A stretch of 64,000 bases of DNA from Nitrosomonadales bacterium (GCA_016208015.1 JACQYW010000012.1:496001-560000), one strand, 5' to 3'. Shown: positions 8,364 through 19,971, counted from the stretch's first letter. Numbers and translations: made by a program. The notes: a model not told the origin generated them from the sequence alone.

Positions 8364-9428
8364 ATGTCCGACGAACTGAAAAAATTCCGCACCCAGATCG
8401 ACCGTATCGACGACGAACTGCTCAAGCTGTTCAACCAGCGTGCGGGGTTGGCGCAGCAGATCGGCCGCGTCAAAGGCAACGGCGCGGTGCTGCGTCCCGA
8501 GCGCGAGGCGCAGGTGCTGCAACGCATGGCGCAGGAAAATGTCGGGCCGCTGTCCAACCAGGGCGTGACGCAGTTATTCACCGAGATCATGTCGCAATGC
8601 CGCGCGCTGGAAGCGCCGCTGCGCGTGGCCTATCTCGGCCCGCACGGCACCTTCAGCGAAGCGGCAGTATTCCAGCGTTTCGGCCAGGCTAGCGAAGGTC
8701 TGCCCGCCGATTCCATCGACGGCGTTTTCGCCGCGGTGGAGAGCGGGGCGGCGAATTACGGCATGGTGCCGGTGGAGAACTCCACCGAAGGCGCGGTCGG
8801 TCGCACGCTCGATCTGTTGCTGAACAGCAACCTCAAGATCTGTGGCGAAGTGCTGTTGCAGGTGCACCAGTGCGTACTGTCCAACGAGAACGATCTGTCG
8901 CTCATCCGCAAGGTCTATTCGCATCCGCAATCGTTCGGCCAGTGCCAGGAATGGCTGCATGCGCACCTGCCGCAGGCAGAGCGCATCACCGCCTCCAGCA
9001 ATGCCGATGCGGCACGTCTGGCGGCGGAAGAATCGTTCGCGGCGGCGATCGCCGGCGAACAGGCGGCGGGGCATTTCCGGCTGAAAGTACTGGCGCAGAA
9101 CATCGAGGACGATGCGCGCAACACCACGCGCTTCCTCGTCATCGGCAAACAGGATGTGGCGCCGTCGGGCAAGGACAAGACCTCGCTGGCGATGTCCGCA
9201 CCGAATCGCCCGGGTGCCATGCATGACCTGCTGACCCCGTTCGCACAGAACGGGGTGTCGATGACCAAGCTGGAATCGCGTCCGTCGGGCACGGGGCTGT
9301 GGGAATACGTGTTCTATGTGGATATCGAAGGCCATCAATCCGATGCCAAAGTCTCGACTGCACTCACCCAGCTCAAGCAGATCGCGGCCTTCGTCAAGGT
9401 GCTGGGTTCCTACCCGGTCGCTGTTTGA
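8364..9428 (+). CDS. pheA: chorismate mutase / prephenate dehydratase (P-protein)
   Basis: 354 aa from ATG 8364, seven bases after the serC stop. An in-frame extension upstream lies inside serC and is not real. Chorismate mutase is about residues 1-85 (ELKKFRTQIDRIDDELLKLF), prephenate dehydratase about 90-275 with the TRF motif in NTTRFLVIGK, and a C-terminal ACT domain about 280-354 with RPGAMHDLL and ESRP, the phenylalanine-binding signatures. It makes phenylpyruvate from chorismate and should be feedback-inhibited by phenylalanine. Confidence 0.96.
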   Translation: MSDELKKFRTQIDRIDDELLKLFNQRAGLAQQIGRVKGNGAVLRPEREAQVLQRMAQENVGPLSNQGVTQLFTEIMSQCRALEAPLRVAYLGPHGTFSEAAVFQRFGQASEGLPADSIDGVFAAVESGAANYGMVPVENSTEGAVGRTLDLLLNSNLKICGEVLLQVHQCVLSNENDLSLIRKVYSHPQSFGQCQEWLHAHLPQAERITASSNADAARLAAEESFAAAIAGEQAAGHFRLKVLAQNIEDDARNTTRFLVIGKQDVAPSGKDKTSLAMSAPNRPGAMHDLLTPFAQNGVSMTKLESRPSGTGLWEYVFYVDIEGHQSDAKVSTALTQLKQIAAFVKVLGSYPVAV

Positions 9429-9440
9429 ATAATGATTATT
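9428..9440. promoter_or_regulatory. AT-rich palindrome between pheA and hisC
   Basis: AATAAT-G-ATTATT, a 13-base inverted repeat overlapping the pheA stop, resembling half of a Fur box. A possible -10 (TAGAAT, 9491-9496) lies about 50 bases downstream, ahead of hisC. Function not established. Confidence 0.25.
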
Positions 9441-9553
9441 AAAAGCAGTCCCTGACCGTCCCGGCGACCTGAAGTAGCTGCAAACGAAAGTAGAATCGCT
9501 CCCTTGCGCCAGTTTTTGATGCCTTTGTTATTCCGTGGTGGATTTTTGACTTT

Positions 9554-10675
9554 ATGAACTACTCTGATCTAGCGCCTTCCTACATTCGTGCCATCGCCCC
9601 GTATCAGCCGGGCAAGCCGATCTCCGAGCTCGAGCGCGAGCTCGGCATCAGCGGCATCATCAAGCTGGCCTCGAACGAGAACCCGCTGGGCGCGAGCCCG
9701 GCTGCCGTTGCGGCCATGCAGAATGCGATCAAGACCATCGCCCTGTATCCGGACGGCAACGGCTTCGAGCTCAAGGATGCGCTGGTGAAGCGCTACGACG
9801 TGGCGCATGCCAACATCACGCTGGGCAATGGCAGCAACGACCTGCTCGAACTGGCGGCGCGCGCTTTCCTCACACCCGGTGACAAGGTGGTCTACTCGGA
9901 TCACGCCTTCGCCGTGTATGCGCTGGCGACGCAGGCGGTCGGTGCGACCGGCATCAGCGTTCCCGCGACCAAAGGATATGGACATGATCTGCCCGCGATG
10001 CAGAAGGCTGCAAAAGACAACAAGGCCAAGATCGTATTCATCGCCAATCCGAACAACCCGACCGGCACTTTCCTGAGTGCGGACGAGCTGCTGGCATTCA
10101 TGCGCGGTCTGCCGCCGGAGATACTGGTGGTGCTGGACGAGGCCTATAATGAATACCTGCCGGAAGACAAGCGTTACGACAGCGTGAGTTGGCTGAAGGA
10201 ATTCCCCAATCTCATCATCTCGCGCACCTTCTCCAAAGCCTACGGTCTGGCGGGATTGCGCGTCGGCTATGCGATGGCGCACGAACAGGTGACGGACATG
10301 ATCAATCGCGTGCGCCAGCCGTTCAACGTGAACAGCATCGCGCAGGCGGCGGCGGTGGCGGCGTTGCGCGATGTGTCGTTCGTCAAGAAGACCTTCGAGT
10401 TGAACCGGCGCGGCATGCAGCAGATCACCGACGGTTTGACCAGGCTGGGGCTGGAATACATCCCCTCGTTCGGCAACTTCGTGGCGTTCCGCATCGGCAA
10501 CGCAACGGCGATGTACCGACGCTTGCTCGAACTGGGTTTGATCGTACGCCCGATAGCCAACTACGATATGCCGGACTGGTTGCGCGTGAGCATCGGTCTG
10601 GAAAGCGAGAATGCGAAATTTTTGGCTGCACTGGAAAAATGCATCAGTCAGCAAGTTAACGGAGAAAACAAATGA
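9554..10675 (+). CDS. hisC: histidinol-phosphate aminotransferase
   Basis: 373 aa. PLP-dependent aminotransferase of the HisC type; Lys228 in [17 protein letters not shown] binds the cofactor. In this gene context, between pheA and the aroF/tyrA genes, HisC paralogues often also transaminate phenylpyruvate or 4-hydroxyphenylpyruvate to phenylalanine or tyrosine, so the protein may serve aromatic amino acid synthesis as much as histidine. Its stop overlaps the next start by four bases (ATGA at 10672-10675). Confidence 0.92.
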   Translation: MNYSDLAPSYIRAIAPYQPGKPISELERELGISGIIKLASNENPLGASPAAVAAMQNAIKTIALYPDGNGFELKDALVKRYDVAHANITLGNGSNDLLELAARAFLTPGDKVVYSDHAFAVYALATQAVGATGISVPATKGYGHDLPAMQKAAKDNKAKIVFIANPNNPTGTFLSADELLAFMRGLPPEILVVLDEAYNEYLPEDKRYDSVSWLKEFPNLIISRTFSKAYGLAGLRVGYAMAHEQVTDMINRVRQPFNVNSIAQAAAVAALRDVSFVKKTFELNRRGMQQITDGLTRLGLEYIPSFGNFVAFRIGNATAMYRRLLELGLIVRPIANYDMPDWLRVSIGLESENAKFLAALEKCISQQVNGENK

Positions 10676-11688
10676 TCATCGTAATGGGCAATGAAACCAC
10701 CGACGCACAAATCGACACGGTGGTGAAGAAGCTGGAAGCGGCCGGACTCAAGGCCAACATCTCGCGCGGTGTCGAGCGCACCGTCATCGGCGCCATCGGC
10801 GACGAGCGCAAGCTGGAAGCGGATATGTTCACCTCGTTGCCGGGCGTGGAATCGGCGATGCATATCGCCAAGCAATACAAGATCGTGTCGCGCGAGTCGC
10901 ACAAGCAGAACACCATCGTCGAGATCGGCGGCATCCCGGTGGGCGGCAACCAGATCCAGATCATCGGCGGTCCCTGTTCGGTTGAGACACCGGAGCAGAT
11001 GGACCTGGCGGCGAAATTTACGCATGAAGCGGGTTGCCGTCTGATGCGCGGCGGCGCGTTCAAGCCGCGCACCAGTCCCTATGCGTTCCAGGGGCACGGT
11101 GTCGAAGGATTGGCCATGTTCCGCAAAGCAGCGGAAAAATACAAATTGCCCATCGTCACCGAACTGATGGATGCGCGCCAACTGGATACCTTCATGGAAT
11201 ACGACGTGGACGCGATCCAGATCGGTACGCGCAACATGCAGAACTTCGACCTGCTCAAGGCGGTGGGCAAGGTCAACAAACCCATCATCCTCAAGCGCGG
11301 CATGTCGGCCACCATCAGCGAATGGCTGATGTCGGCGGAATACATCGCGGCGGGCGGCAACCACAACATCATCTTCTGCGAGCGCGGCATCCGCACTTTC
11401 GAGACCGCTTACCGCAACGTGCTGGACGTGACTGCCATCGCCGTGCTGAAGAAAGAGACTCACTTGCCGGTGATCGTCGATCCTTCGCATGCGGGCGGCA
11501 AAGCCTGGATGGTGCCGGCGTTGTCGCAAGCCGCCATCGCGGCGGGTGCCGACGGCCTGCTGGTCGAGATGCACCCCAGCCCGTGCGATGCATGGTGCGA
11601 CGCCGATCAGGCGCTGACCCCGGACGAGTTGAAAAAGCTGATGGGCACGCTGGGTGCGATCGCCAAAGCGATCGGCAGAACGCTCTAA
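10672..11688 (+). CDS. aroF: 3-deoxy-7-phosphoheptulonate (DAHP) synthase, type I-beta
   Basis: 338 aa. Catalyses the first step of the shikimate pathway (phosphoenolpyruvate plus erythrose-4-phosphate). The N-terminal 70 residues form an ACT-like/ferredoxin-like regulatory domain ([20 protein letters not shown]), and the barrel carries GPCSVET and [11 protein letters not shown]. The layout matches the Thermotoga/Bacillus-type enzyme with an N-terminal tyrosine/phenylalanine-sensing domain. Start overlaps hisC (ATGA). Followed three bases later by tyrA. Confidence 0.93.
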   Translation: MIIVMGNETTDAQIDTVVKKLEAAGLKANISRGVERTVIGAIGDERKLEADMFTSLPGVESAMHIAKQYKIVSRESHKQNTIVEIGGIPVGGNQIQIIGGPCSVETPEQMDLAAKFTHEAGCRLMRGGAFKPRTSPYAFQGHGVEGLAMFRKAAEKYKLPIVTELMDARQLDTFMEYDVDAIQIGTRNMQNFDLLKAVGKVNKPIILKRGMSATISEWLMSAEYIAAGGNHNIIFCERGIRTFETAYRNVLDVTAIAVLKKETHLPVIVDPSHAGGKAWMVPALSQAAIAAGADGLLVEMHPSPCDAWCDADQALTPDELKKLMGTLGAIAKAIGRTL

Positions 11689-11691
11689 GCC

Positions 11692-12561
11692 ATGCAACCC
11701 GCCTTTCAAAAAGTCGTCATCTTTGGCGTCGGACTGATCGGCGGGTCGTTCTCGCTGGCCTTGCGCAAAGCGGGAGAGGTGGGTGAAGTGGTCGGTTTCG
11801 GGCGCAGCCAGTCCACGCTCGATGAAGCCAAACGGCTCGGCATCCTCGACCGTATCGGCAACGATGTGGCCCGCGAAGTCCGCGATGCCGACATCGTCCT
11901 GCTCGCCACGCCCGTGGCGCAGATGGCGGAGATATTCACACGCATCGCACCGCATCTCGGCGCTCACACGCTGGTCACCGACGGCGGCAGCACCAAGGGT
12001 GATGTGGTGGCTGCGGCGCGAGCCAACCTCGGCAACAAGATCTCGCAATTCATCCCCGCGCACCCCATCGCGGGAGCGGAGAAGAGCGGTGCAGCGGCAG
12101 CACTGGCCGATCTCTACCTGGGCAAGAAAGTCGTGCTCACTCCGCTGCCGGAAAATTCCAAAGCCACGGTAGGTCGCATACGCAAAGCGTGGGAGCTGTG
12201 CGGTGCGGCCGTGAGCGAGCTCACTGCACAGCAACATGATGAAGTATTCGCTGCCGTGAGCCATCTGCCGCATCTGCTGTCGTTCGCGCTGGTGCACGAC
12301 CTGGCGCAACGCGATAACCGCGACCAGTTGCTGTCCTTCGCCGCCAGCGGCTTCCGCGACTTCACCCGCATCGCCGCGAGCAGTCCCGAGATGTGGCGCG
12401 ATATCTGCCTCGCCAACCGCGATGCCATGATGCGAGAACTGCTGCAATACGCCAACGAACTGCACGGCCTGTATCAGGCGCTGGAGCAGAGTGACGCGGC
12501 CAAACTCGAAGAAGTGTTCAGCGAGGCGCGCAAGGTGCGCAGTGCCTGGACGCAACAATAA
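11692..12561 (+). CDS. tyrA: prephenate dehydrogenase
   Basis: 289 aa. Starts with an NAD(P)-binding Rossmann motif ([19 protein letters not shown]). The conserved HPIAG and the downstream His-rich helix ([11 protein letters not shown]) mark the prephenate dehydrogenase/arogenate dehydrogenase family. Converts prephenate to 4-hydroxyphenylpyruvate for tyrosine synthesis. No chorismate mutase domain is attached. Lies between aroF and aroA in a tight aromatic-pathway cluster. Confidence 0.93.
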   Translation: MQPAFQKVVIFGVGLIGGSFSLALRKAGEVGEVVGFGRSQSTLDEAKRLGILDRIGNDVAREVRDADIVLLATPVAQMAEIFTRIAPHLGAHTLVTDGGSTKGDVVAAARANLGNKISQFIPAHPIAGAEKSGAAAALADLYLGKKVVLTPLPENSKATVGRIRKAWELCGAAVSELTAQQHDEVFAAVSHLPHLLSFALVHDLAQRDNRDQLLSFAASGFRDFTRIAASSPEMWRDICLANRDAMMRELLQYANELHGLYQALEQSDAAKLEEVFSEARKVRSAWTQQ

Positions 12562-12578
12562 CTACACACCCTTATCGC

Positions 12579-14546
12579 ATGACTCAGCACGAATTTCTCG
12601 AACTTCCTCCCTTGATGTCTGCGCACGGCAGCGTGCGCCTGCCCGGTTCCAAAAGTATCTCCAATCGCGTGTTGCTGCTGGCGGCATTGGCACAGGGCAC
12701 GACGACAGTGCGCGACCTGCTGCACTCGGACGATACCGAGCGCATGCTGGATGCCTTGCGCACGCTCGGCGTGCAAGTAGAATCGCTCGGTGATAACGCC
12801 TATCGCGTCACCGGTTGTGGCGGGAACTTTGGCGAAACTCGCGGAGCTCGTTTTCCCGTCAAACAAGCGAAGCTGTTTCTCGGCAACGCGGGGACGGCCT
12901 TCCGTCCGCTGACGGCGGCGCTGGCCTTGTCTGGCGGAAGCTATGAACTGTCCGGTGTGCCGCGCATGCACGAGCGTCCCATCGGCGATCTGGTGGATGC
13001 GTTGCGCCAACTCGGCGCGGATATTCGTTATCTGGGCAATGAAGGCTTTCCGCCGTTGCAGATTTCCGCGGCCAAACTGGCGGGAGACACGGCCAAAGTG
13101 CGCGGCGATGTTTCGAGTCAGTTCCTCACCGGCCTGCTGATGGCTTTGCCGTTGCTGGATCGAGCAGTAAAGGTGGAGGTGGTGGGTGAACTCATTTCCA
13201 AACCTTATATCGAGATCACGCTGGCGATGATGGCGCGCTTTGGCGTTACCGTGCAGCGCGACGGCTGGCGCAGTTTCACGGTGAATGCAGGCAGCCGCTA
13301 TGTCTCGCCGAAAGAGATCTATGTCGAGGGGGATGCTTCATCCGCCTCCTATTTCCTCACTGCGGGAGCCATCGGCGGCGGGCCGGTGCGCGTCGAAGGT
13401 GTCGGCAAGAGCAGCGTGCAGGGCGACGTGCGTTTTGCCGAAGCACTGGAGCAGATGGGGGCAGTCGTCACCATGGGCGACAACTGGATCGAGGCGAAGG
13501 CATCCGGCAAACTCAAAGCCATCGACCTCGACTGCAACCATATCCCCGATGCCGCGATGACGCTGGCCGTGGCGGCCCTGTTCACCGACGGCACCACCAC
13601 GCTGCGCAACATCGCCAGCTGGCGCGTGAAGGAGACCGACCGTATCGCGGCGATGGCGACCGAATTGCGCAAGGTCGGGGCGACGGTGGAAGAGGGTGCG
13701 GATTACATCCGTATCGCTCCGCCCGCACAGCTCAGGCATGCAGCCATCGACACCTACGACGACCACCGCATGGCGATGTGTTTCTCGCTGGCCGCTTTCG
13801 GCGGCGCGGGGGTGCGCATCAACGACCCCAAGTGCGTAGCCAAGACTTTCCCGGATTATTTCTCCATGTTTGAAAAAGTTAGCCAACCAGTTCCGGTCAT
13901 CGCCATCGATGGCCCCTCCGCTTCCGGCAAGGGCACGGTGGCGCAGCGCGTGGCAACGGCGCTGGGCATGCATTATCTCGACAGCGGCGCCTTGTACCGT
14001 TTATTGGGTCTGGCGGCGCAAAAGCGCGGCATCGCCCTGGAAGCCGAAGACCGGCTGGCGGAACTGGCCGGACAGGTCGATATCCGCTTTGAGGGTGCGG
14101 ATATCTGGCTGGACGGCGCCAAAGTCGGCGATGAGTTGCGCACCGAAGAAGCCGGTTCGGCGGCCTCAAAAATAGCGGCTTTGCCCAAGCTGCGCGCGGC
14201 TTTGCTCGATAAACAGCGGGCTTTCCGGCAGGCGCCGGGGCTGGTGGCGGACGGGCGCGACATGGCCTCGGTGGTGTTCCCCGACTCGGTGCTGAAGATA
14301 TTCCTGACCGCCTCCGCCGAAGCGCGCGCGGAACGTCGATATAAGCAGTTGAAAGAGAAAGGGATGAGTGCTAATATCGCCGCCCTTTTGCAAGATATCA
14401 AGGCGCGCGACGAGCGGGATACTCAACGTAGCGTGGCCCCGTTGCAACAGGCGCAAGGTGCGAGCTTGCTGGACACGACCCCTCTGAACATCGAGCAGGC
14501 GGTTCAGGAAGTGCTAAGCCGCTACCGTGCGTTGGAGTCCAAATAG
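12579..14546 (+). CDS. aroA-cmk: fused EPSP synthase / cytidylate kinase
   Basis: 655 aa in one uninterrupted frame. Residues 1 to about 430 are 5-enolpyruvylshikimate-3-phosphate synthase ([44 protein letters not shown]). Residues about 436-655 are a full-length cytidylate kinase with its P-loop GPSASGKGT at 445-453 and [13 protein letters not shown]. In many Proteobacteria these are separate adjacent genes upstream of rpsA; here they are joined at [14 protein letters not shown] with almost no linker. An internal ATG at 13866 (Met430) lacks a visible ribosome site but could still yield free Cmk. Both active sites look intact, so a bifunctional protein is expected. Confidence 0.93.
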   Translation: MTQHEFLELPPLMSAHGSVRLPGSKSISNRVLLLAALAQGTTTVRDLLHSDDTERMLDALRTLGVQVESLGDNAYRVTGCGGNFGETRGARFPVKQAKLFLGNAGTAFRPLTAALALSGGSYELSGVPRMHERPIGDLVDALRQLGADIRYLGNEGFPPLQISAAKLAGDTAKVRGDVSSQFLTGLLMALPLLDRAVKVEVVGELISKPYIEITLAMMARFGVTVQRDGWRSFTVNAGSRYVSPKEIYVEGDASSASYFLTAGAIGGGPVRVEGVGKSSVQGDVRFAEALEQMGAVVTMGDNWIEAKASGKLKAIDLDCNHIPDAAMTLAVAALFTDGTTTLRNIASWRVKETDRIAAMATELRKVGATVEEGADYIRIAPPAQLRHAAIDTYDDHRMAMCFSLAAFGGAGVRINDPKCVAKTFPDYFSMFEKVSQPVPVIAIDGPSASGKGTVAQRVATALGMHYLDSGALYRLLGLAAQKRGIALEAEDRLAELAGQVDIRFEGADIWLDGAKVGDELRTEEAGSAASKIAALPKLRAALLDKQRAFRQAPGLVADGRDMASVVFPDSVLKIFLTASAEARAERRYKQLKEKGMSANIAALLQDIKARDERDTQRSVAPLQQAQGASLLDTTPLNIEQAVQEVLSRYRALESK

Positions 14547-14559
14547 AGCCTTTCTGTTT

Positions 14560-14577
14560 GGGTTGACTAACTAACCC
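14560..14577 (+). promoter_or_regulatory. small hairpin in the rpsA leader
   Basis: GGGTT/AACCC arms lie in the 68-base gap before rpsA, next to a second small stem CCCG/CGGG at about 14577-14591. S1 synthesis is often autoregulated through leader structure, but these are short and the role is a guess. Confidence 0.25.
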
Positions 14578-14614
14578 CCGCTTACAACGGGTTTGTCCTC
14601 AAGGTATACCAAAT

Positions 14615-16324
14615 ATGAACGCAGTTGCTGATATGGAAAGTTTTGCCTCCCTGTTTGAAGAGAGTCTGACGCGCAAAGAGATGCGCGCAGGTGAATTGAT
14701 CACCGCCCAAGTCGTTCGCGTCGAGCAGAACGTGGTCGTTGTCAATGCCGGACTGAAGTCCGAAAGTTTTATTCCCGTTGAAGAATTCAAAGACGCATCG
14801 GGCGCAGTTGAAGTAAAAGCCGGTGATTTCGTCACCGTCGCCATCGAATCCCTGGAGAACGGCTACGGCGAAACGCGCTTGTCGCGCGAAAAAGCCAAGC
14901 GTCTGGCTGCCTGGATCGATCTGGAACAGGCGATGGAAGAAGGCCGTATCGTTGAAGGTTACGTCAGCGGCAAGGTCAAGGGCGGTCTGACTGCCATGGT
15001 GAACGGGATCCGCGCCTTCCTGCCCGGTTCGCTGGTGGATACACGTCCGGTCAAGGACACCACACCGTACGAAAACAAGACCATGGAACTCAAGGTCATC
15101 AAGCTGGATCGCAAGCGCAACAACGTGGTGGTTTCCCGCCGCGCCGTGCTGGAAGCATCGCAAGGTGCCGACCGTGAATCCATGCTGGAGAACCTGAAAG
15201 AAGGCGCGATCGTCAAGGGTATCGTCAAGAACATCACCGACTACGGTGCATTCGTTGACCTGGGCGGTATCGACGGCCTGCTGCACATCACCGATCTGGC
15301 ATGGCGTCGCGTGAAGCACCCGTCCGAAGTATTGACGGTCGGCGACGAAGTCGAAGCCAAGATCCTGAAGTTCGACCAGGAAAAGAACCGCGTCTCCCTC
15401 GGCATCAAGCAGATGGGCGACGATCCGTGGAACGGTCTGGCACGTCGCTACCCGCAAGGCACACGCCTGTTCGGCAAGGTGACCAACCTGACCGACTACG
15501 GTGCATTCGTCGAGATCGAGCAGGGCATCGAAGGTCTGGTGCACGTGTCCGAGATGGATTGGACCAACAAGAACGTGCACCCGTCCAAGGTTGTAGCGCT
15601 GGGCGACGAAGTGGAAGTCATGATCCTCGAGATCGACGAGCAACGCCGCCGCATCTCCCTGGGCATGAAGCAGTGCAAGTCCAATCCCTGGGACGACTTC
15701 GCGCTCAACCACAAGAAGGGCGACAAGGTCAAAGGCGCGATCAAGTCCATCACCGACTTCGGCGTGTTCATCGGTCTGGACGGCGGCATCGACGGTCTGG
15801 TGCACCTGTCCGACCTGTCCTGGTCTGTTGCCGGCGAAGAAGCCGTGCGCAACTACAAGAAGGGCGACGAACTGGAAGCTGTGGTGCTGGCCATCGACGT
15901 CGAGCGCGAGCGCATCTCCCTGGGCGTGAAGCAGATGGAAGGTGATCCTTTCGGCGGCTTCGTTTCTTCCGGCCATGACAAGGGTGCCGTTGTTACCGGC
16001 ACTGTGAAGTCGCTGGACGCCAAGGGCGCAGTGATCGCACTGGACGGCGACGTGGAAGCCTACCTGAAGGCGTCCGAAGTCTCCGCCGACCGCGTGGAAG
16101 ACATCCGCAACCACCTGAAGGAAGGCGACACCGTCAAGGCTGTCATCATCAACGTGGACCGCAAGAACCGCGGCATCAACCTGTCGATCAAGGCGCTGGA
16201 CAAGGCCGACACGGCAGCGGCGATGCAGAAGTTCGCGTCGGAAAACACCAGCTCTGCCGGCACCACCAATCTGGGTGCGCTGCTCAAGGCGAAACTGGAT
16301 TCCAGCAAGGCTGACTCTCAGTAA
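14615..16324 (+). CDS. rpsA: 30S ribosomal protein S1
   Basis: 569 aa with six S1 RNA-binding repeats, recognisable by recurring blocks such as [39 protein letters not shown] and [20 protein letters not shown]. It binds mRNA leaders and helps start translation. ATG 14615 is used; an alternative ATG at 14633 would remove only six residues. It sits in the conserved order cmk-rpsA-ihfB. Confidence 0.97.
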   Translation: MNAVADMESFASLFEESLTRKEMRAGELITAQVVRVEQNVVVVNAGLKSESFIPVEEFKDASGAVEVKAGDFVTVAIESLENGYGETRLSREKAKRLAAWIDLEQAMEEGRIVEGYVSGKVKGGLTAMVNGIRAFLPGSLVDTRPVKDTTPYENKTMELKVIKLDRKRNNVVVSRRAVLEASQGADRESMLENLKEGAIVKGIVKNITDYGAFVDLGGIDGLLHITDLAWRRVKHPSEVLTVGDEVEAKILKFDQEKNRVSLGIKQMGDDPWNGLARRYPQGTRLFGKVTNLTDYGAFVEIEQGIEGLVHVSEMDWTNKNVHPSKVVALGDEVEVMILEIDEQRRRISLGMKQCKSNPWDDFALNHKKGDKVKGAIKSITDFGVFIGLDGGIDGLVHLSDLSWSVAGEEAVRNYKKGDELEAVVLAIDVERERISLGVKQMEGDPFGGFVSSGHDKGAVVTGTVKSLDAKGAVIALDGDVEAYLKASEVSADRVEDIRNHLKEGDTVKAVIINVDRKNRGINLSIKALDKADTAAAMQKFASENTSSAGTTNLGALLKAKLDSSKADSQ

Positions 16325-16333
16325 GGAGGGACG

Positions 16334-16621
16334 ATGACCCGTTCAGATCTTATCGCCAAGCTTGCGGAGCGTTACACACAGTTGCTCGGCAAAGATGCCG
16401 AGCTGGCTGTGAAAGTGATTCTGGATAGCATGTCGGCCACGCTCGCAAAAGGCGGTCGTATCGAGATCCGCGGTTTCGGCAGTTTCGCGCTGAACTATCG
16501 TCCGCCGCGCCTGGGGCGCAACCCCAAGTCCGGCGACAAGGTTCAGGTGCCAGCCAAGTACGTGCCGCACTTCAAAGCAGGCAAAGAGCTGCGCGAACGG
16601 GTGGATTATCCGACTGCCTGA
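16334..16621 (+). CDS. ihfB: integration host factor beta subunit
   Basis: 95 aa, HU/IHF family: [10 protein letters not shown] start, the [10 protein letters not shown] turn and the DNA-inserting arm [15 protein letters not shown] with its intercalating proline. It pairs with IHF-alpha to bend DNA sharply in promoters and recombination sites. Strong Shine-Dalgarno AAGGAGG directly after the rpsA stop, so it is co-transcribed with rpsA. Confidence 0.95.
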   Translation: MTRSDLIAKLAERYTQLLGKDAELAVKVILDSMSATLAKGGRIEIRGFGSFALNYRPPRLGRNPKSGDKVQVPAKYVPHFKAGKELRERVDYPTA

Positions 16622-16641
16622 TGCAGTTCAGATGTAAACCG

Positions 16642-16680
16642 ATTGGCGGCATATCGCGAGATGTGCCGCCAATTCTTTTC
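16642..16680 (+). terminator. hairpin terminator after ihfB
   Basis: Perfect 10-bp arms ATTGGCGGCA (16642-16651) and TGCCGCCAAT (16664-16673) with a 12-base loop, then TCTTTTC. Probably ends most rpsA-ihfB transcripts before lapA. Confidence 0.6.
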
Positions 16681-16727
16681 TTGTTCATGTTATCGTTGCA
16701 AATCGTTTTATAAGCCATATAGTCATC

Positions 16728-17021
16728 ATGCGATACCTGATCTGGTCCCTGCGCGCCGTGCTGTTCCTGCTGTTGCTCGGTTTTGCGGTGAAGAACGACC
16801 AAGCTGTCGTGTTGCGCTATTTCTTCGGCTTCGAATGGCAGACTTCGCTGGTCGTCGTGCTGCTGTGTTTCTTTACGGCGGGCGTCGTCATCGGCCTGCT
16901 GGCTATGCTGGGCGGCATGTTCCGCCAGCGTCGCGAGCTGGCCTCGGTCAAACGCGAACTGCAGTTGAAAAACAAACTGGCCGAGATCGATGCACAGCGC
17001 TCTCCCAATCAACCTTCCTGA
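16728..17021 (+). CDS. lapA: LapA family inner-membrane protein
   Basis: 97 aa with two transmembrane helices (about residues 5-20 and 38-62) separated by a short loop, then a charged coiled tail (RQRRELASVKRELQLKNKL). Matches the LapA/DUF1049 family, which works with LapB in assembly and control of lipopolysaccharide synthesis. Lies directly upstream of lapB, the usual arrangement. Confidence 0.88.
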   Translation: MRYLIWSLRAVLFLLLLGFAVKNDQAVVLRYFFGFEWQTSLVVVLLCFFTAGVVIGLLAMLGGMFRQRRELASVKRELQLKNKLAEIDAQRSPNQPS

Positions 17022-17033
17022 GACATTGAACTG

Positions 17034-18209
17034 ATGGATTTCGAACCCTGGATGTTGCTTGTCTTTCCCCTGTTTTTCGGCATGGGCTGGCTGGCGGCGC
17101 GCATCGACATCAAGGAATTGCTCAACGAGTCCAGCGCATTGCCGCGCTCCTATTTTCAGGGTCTGAACTTCCTGCTCAACGAGCAGCAGGATCAAGCCAT
17201 CGAAGCCTTCATCGAAGTGGTCAAGGTCGACCCGCAAACCGTCGAGTTGCACTTCGCGCTGGGCAGTCTGTTCCGCCGTCGCGGCGAAGTGGACCGCGCC
17301 ATCCGCATGCACCTCAATCTGGTCGATCGCGCCGACCTGGCCGAAGACAGAAAGCAGCAGGCTCTGTTCGAATTGGCACAGGATTACCTGAAGGCGGGCA
17401 TATTGGACCGGGCCGAGGCGGCATTCCATGAACTGCACGGTTCTCAGTACGAAAAGGAATCGCTCGATTTCCTGCTCGAGATATACCAGAAGGAAAAAGA
17501 CTGGCTCAAGGCGGTCGATATCAGCCAGCGGCTCGCCGCGCTGACGGGGCAATCGCATGTCAAGGAAGCCGCATTCTTCTTCTGCGAGCTGGCCGCGAGC
17601 GAGCTGGCGAACAAACAGACCGATGCGGCCGTGGTGCATCTGGAACAGGCGCTGGCAGCGGATCCGCAAGGCGTGCGCGCCAGCATCATGCTGGGCGATA
17701 TCGAGCTGGCCGCGGGCCGTGCAGCGGGCGCCATCGAGACCTGGAGGCGCATCGAACAGCAGGATGCGCAATATCTGCCGCTGGTGGCGGAGCGTCTGCT
17801 ACAGGCCTATCGCCAGATCGGCGACGAGGCGACGGGGGTCACCTTGTTGCAGACCTGGCTGCAGAAGTATCCCTCGCTCGACCTGATGAACGTTCTGTTC
17901 GGTGCGCTGGTGCAGCGCGACGGCGCGGAAGCGGCCTACATCATGGTGCGCAACGAACTGAAGCGTAACCCGACCCTGCTCGGTCTGGACAAGCTGCTGG
18001 AAGCGCAATTGCTGGAAATGACCGGCGAGCGTCGTGCCGACACCGAACTGGTGAAGAGCCTGATCCACAGCCGCACGCGCGGACTGGCCATGTACCGCTG
18101 CAAGCATTGCGGCTTCAAGGCGCGCCAGTTCTACTGGCATTGTCCGGCCTGCCACAGCTGGGAGAGTTATTCGCCTAAACGCAGTGAAGAGAATGGTGTA
18201 GCAATATGA
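17034..18209 (+). CDS. lapB: lipopolysaccharide assembly protein LapB (TPR protein)
   Basis: 391 aa. One N-terminal membrane helix ([18 protein letters not shown]), a long array of TPR helices (about 35-350) and a C-terminal rubredoxin-type metal knuckle with CKHC and CPAC near residues 356-376. LapB is a cytoplasm-facing adaptor that, with FtsH, controls LpxC turnover and so balances LPS and phospholipid synthesis. Overlaps pyrF by four bases (ATGA). Confidence 0.92.
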   Translation: MDFEPWMLLVFPLFFGMGWLAARIDIKELLNESSALPRSYFQGLNFLLNEQQDQAIEAFIEVVKVDPQTVELHFALGSLFRRRGEVDRAIRMHLNLVDRADLAEDRKQQALFELAQDYLKAGILDRAEAAFHELHGSQYEKESLDFLLEIYQKEKDWLKAVDISQRLAALTGQSHVKEAAFFFCELAASELANKQTDAAVVHLEQALAADPQGVRASIMLGDIELAAGRAAGAIETWRRIEQQDAQYLPLVAERLLQAYRQIGDEATGVTLLQTWLQKYPSLDLMNVLFGALVQRDGAEAAYIMVRNELKRNPTLLGLDKLLEAQLLEMTGERRADTELVKSLIHSRTRGLAMYRCKHCGFKARQFYWHCPACHSWESYSPKRSEENGVAI

Positions 18210-18907
18210 ACGACCCGAAGATCATCGTCGCACTCGATTACCCGCAGGCTGCGTCGGCGCTCGCTTTGGCTCAACGCCTTGAGCCAAATCTGTGCCGTCT
18301 CAAGGTAGGTAAGGAACTGTTCACCGCAGCGGGACCGCAACTGGTCGAGCAATTGCAGCAGCGCGGTTTCGAGGTGTTCCTCGATCTCAAATTCCACGAC
18401 ATCCCCAACACCACCGCGCAAGCCTGCAAAGCGGCTGCCGCGATGGGCGTATGGATGGTGAATGTGCATGCGCTGGGCGGCAAACGCATGATGGAGGCGG
18501 CGCGCGAGGCGTTGGTGAATCTCAGGCTGCGCCCGAAACTGATCGCCGTCACCATTCTCACCAGCATGGCGCAGGAAGACCTGCATGCCATCGGCATCAA
18601 CGCCAGCCCGGCGCAGATGGTGCCGCTGCTGGCCGGACTGGCGAACGACAGCGGCCTGGACGGCGTGGTGTGTTCCGCGCAGGAAGCATTCGTGCTGCGC
18701 CAGCAGTTGGGCCGGGATTTTTGTCTGGTCACCCCCGGCATTCGCCCGGCGAATGCAGCGGCCAACGACCAGGCGCGTATCATGACGCCGCGCGCCGCAT
18801 TGGAAGCGGGCTCCAGCTATCTGGTCATCGGCAGGCCCATCACGCAGGCGCCCGACCCGCTGGCGGCACTGCAAGAGATCATCAAGGAAACAGGAGACAT
18901 GGCATGA
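18206..18907 (+). CDS. pyrF: orotidine 5'-phosphate decarboxylase
   Basis: 233 aa. IIVALDYP at the N-terminus and the catalytic [10 protein letters not shown] show the class-1 OMP decarboxylase that makes UMP. Length is normal. It overlaps lapB upstream and the rfaE-type kinase downstream, each by ATGA, so all three are translationally coupled. Confidence 0.96.
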   Translation: MNDPKIIVALDYPQAASALALAQRLEPNLCRLKVGKELFTAAGPQLVEQLQQRGFEVFLDLKFHDIPNTTAQACKAAAAMGVWMVNVHALGGKRMMEAAREALVNLRLRPKLIAVTILTSMAQEDLHAIGINASPAQMVPLLAGLANDSGLDGVVCSAQEAFVLRQQLGRDFCLVTPGIRPANAAANDQARIMTPRAALEAGSSYLVIGRPITQAPDPLAALQEIIKETGDMA

Positions 18908-19848
18908 AGCTGCCATCGTTCGGAAAAGCGAAAGTGCTGGTCGTCGGCGATGTGATGCTGGACCGCTACTGGTTCGGCGACGTCACGCGCATCTCGCCGG
19001 AAGCGCCGGTTCCGGTATTGAAAGTCAGCAAGGTCGAAGAACGTCCCGGCGGGGCGGCCAACGTGGCGCGCAACATCGCCTCGCTCGGCGCGCACTGCAC
19101 TTTGTTGTCGGTGGTCGGCGCGGACGAGGCGGGCGATTGCCTGCAACGCCTGCTGACCGAGCAGGGCGGCGTCACCGCCATGCTGCATCGCGACGACAGC
19201 ATCTCCACCATCGTCAAGCTGCGCGCCATCGCGCGCCACCAGCAATTGCTGCGCATCGATTTCGAGACGCCGCCCAGCCATGAGGTGCTGAATGCCAAGC
19301 TCGCGGATTTTCACACCCAGCTGCCGCTCGCCGATGTGGTGATCCTGTCCGACTACGGCAAGGGCGGGCTGGCGCATATCGCCGAGATGATCAAGGCGGC
19401 GCGCGCGGCGGGCAAGCCGGTGCTGGTCGATCCCAAGGGCGACGACTATGCGCGCTATCAGGGCGCGACACTGCTCACGCCGAACCGCAGCGAATTCCGC
19501 GAAGTGGCGGGCAGCTGGAAGAACGAAGCGGAGCTGACCGCCAAGGCGCAGAAACTGCGCGCCGAACTGAAGCTGGAAGCGCTCATGGTCACGCGCAGCG
19601 AAGAAGGCATGTCGCTGTTCCGCGAACAGGACGTGCTGCACGAGCCGACACAGGCGCGCGAAGTGTTCGACGTCAGCGGCGCGGGCGACACCGTCATCGC
19701 CACGCTGGCGGTGATGCTGGCGAGCGGTGCGGACATGGCCGATGCGGTGCGCATCGCCAACCGTGCGGCAGGCGTGGTGGTAGGCAAGCTGGGCACGGCG
19801 GTAGTTTCGCGCGAAGAGATACTTCAGGACATGAAAAAGCAGGACTGA
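18904..19848 (+). CDS. rfaE1: D-glycero-beta-D-manno-heptose-7-phosphate kinase
   Basis: 314 aa from ATG 18904, overlapping the pyrF stop; the in-frame extension upstream lies within pyrF and is spurious. PfkB/ribokinase fold with [24 protein letters not shown] and the catalytic [12 protein letters not shown]. It phosphorylates heptose-7-phosphate for LPS core synthesis. Only the kinase half is present; the adenylyltransferase half of HldE is not attached. Works with hldD downstream. Confidence 0.92.
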   Translation: MKLPSFGKAKVLVVGDVMLDRYWFGDVTRISPEAPVPVLKVSKVEERPGGAANVARNIASLGAHCTLLSVVGADEAGDCLQRLLTEQGGVTAMLHRDDSISTIVKLRAIARHQQLLRIDFETPPSHEVLNAKLADFHTQLPLADVVILSDYGKGGLAHIAEMIKAARAAGKPVLVDPKGDDYARYQGATLLTPNRSEFREVAGSWKNEAELTAKAQKLRAELKLEALMVTRSEEGMSLFREQDVLHEPTQAREVFDVSGAGDTVIATLAVMLASGADMADAVRIANRAAGVVVGKLGTAVVSREEILQDMKKQD

Positions 19849-19971
19849 GACGATCCAATTATCCCTTGTCGATAGCATGGTTAATGCGTTACCCTTCCAA
19901 AGTGAAAGGGAAGTCGAGAGGGGTTGGATGTTCTTTTGTTCAATATCCATCATCCCATTCAAGGAGATAGC

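Noticed and set aside
6071..8590. 839-codon minus-strand frame opposite gyrA, serC and pheA
   Set aside because: Spans three certain genes in antisense; a typical high-GC shadow frame rich in His, Arg and Ala.
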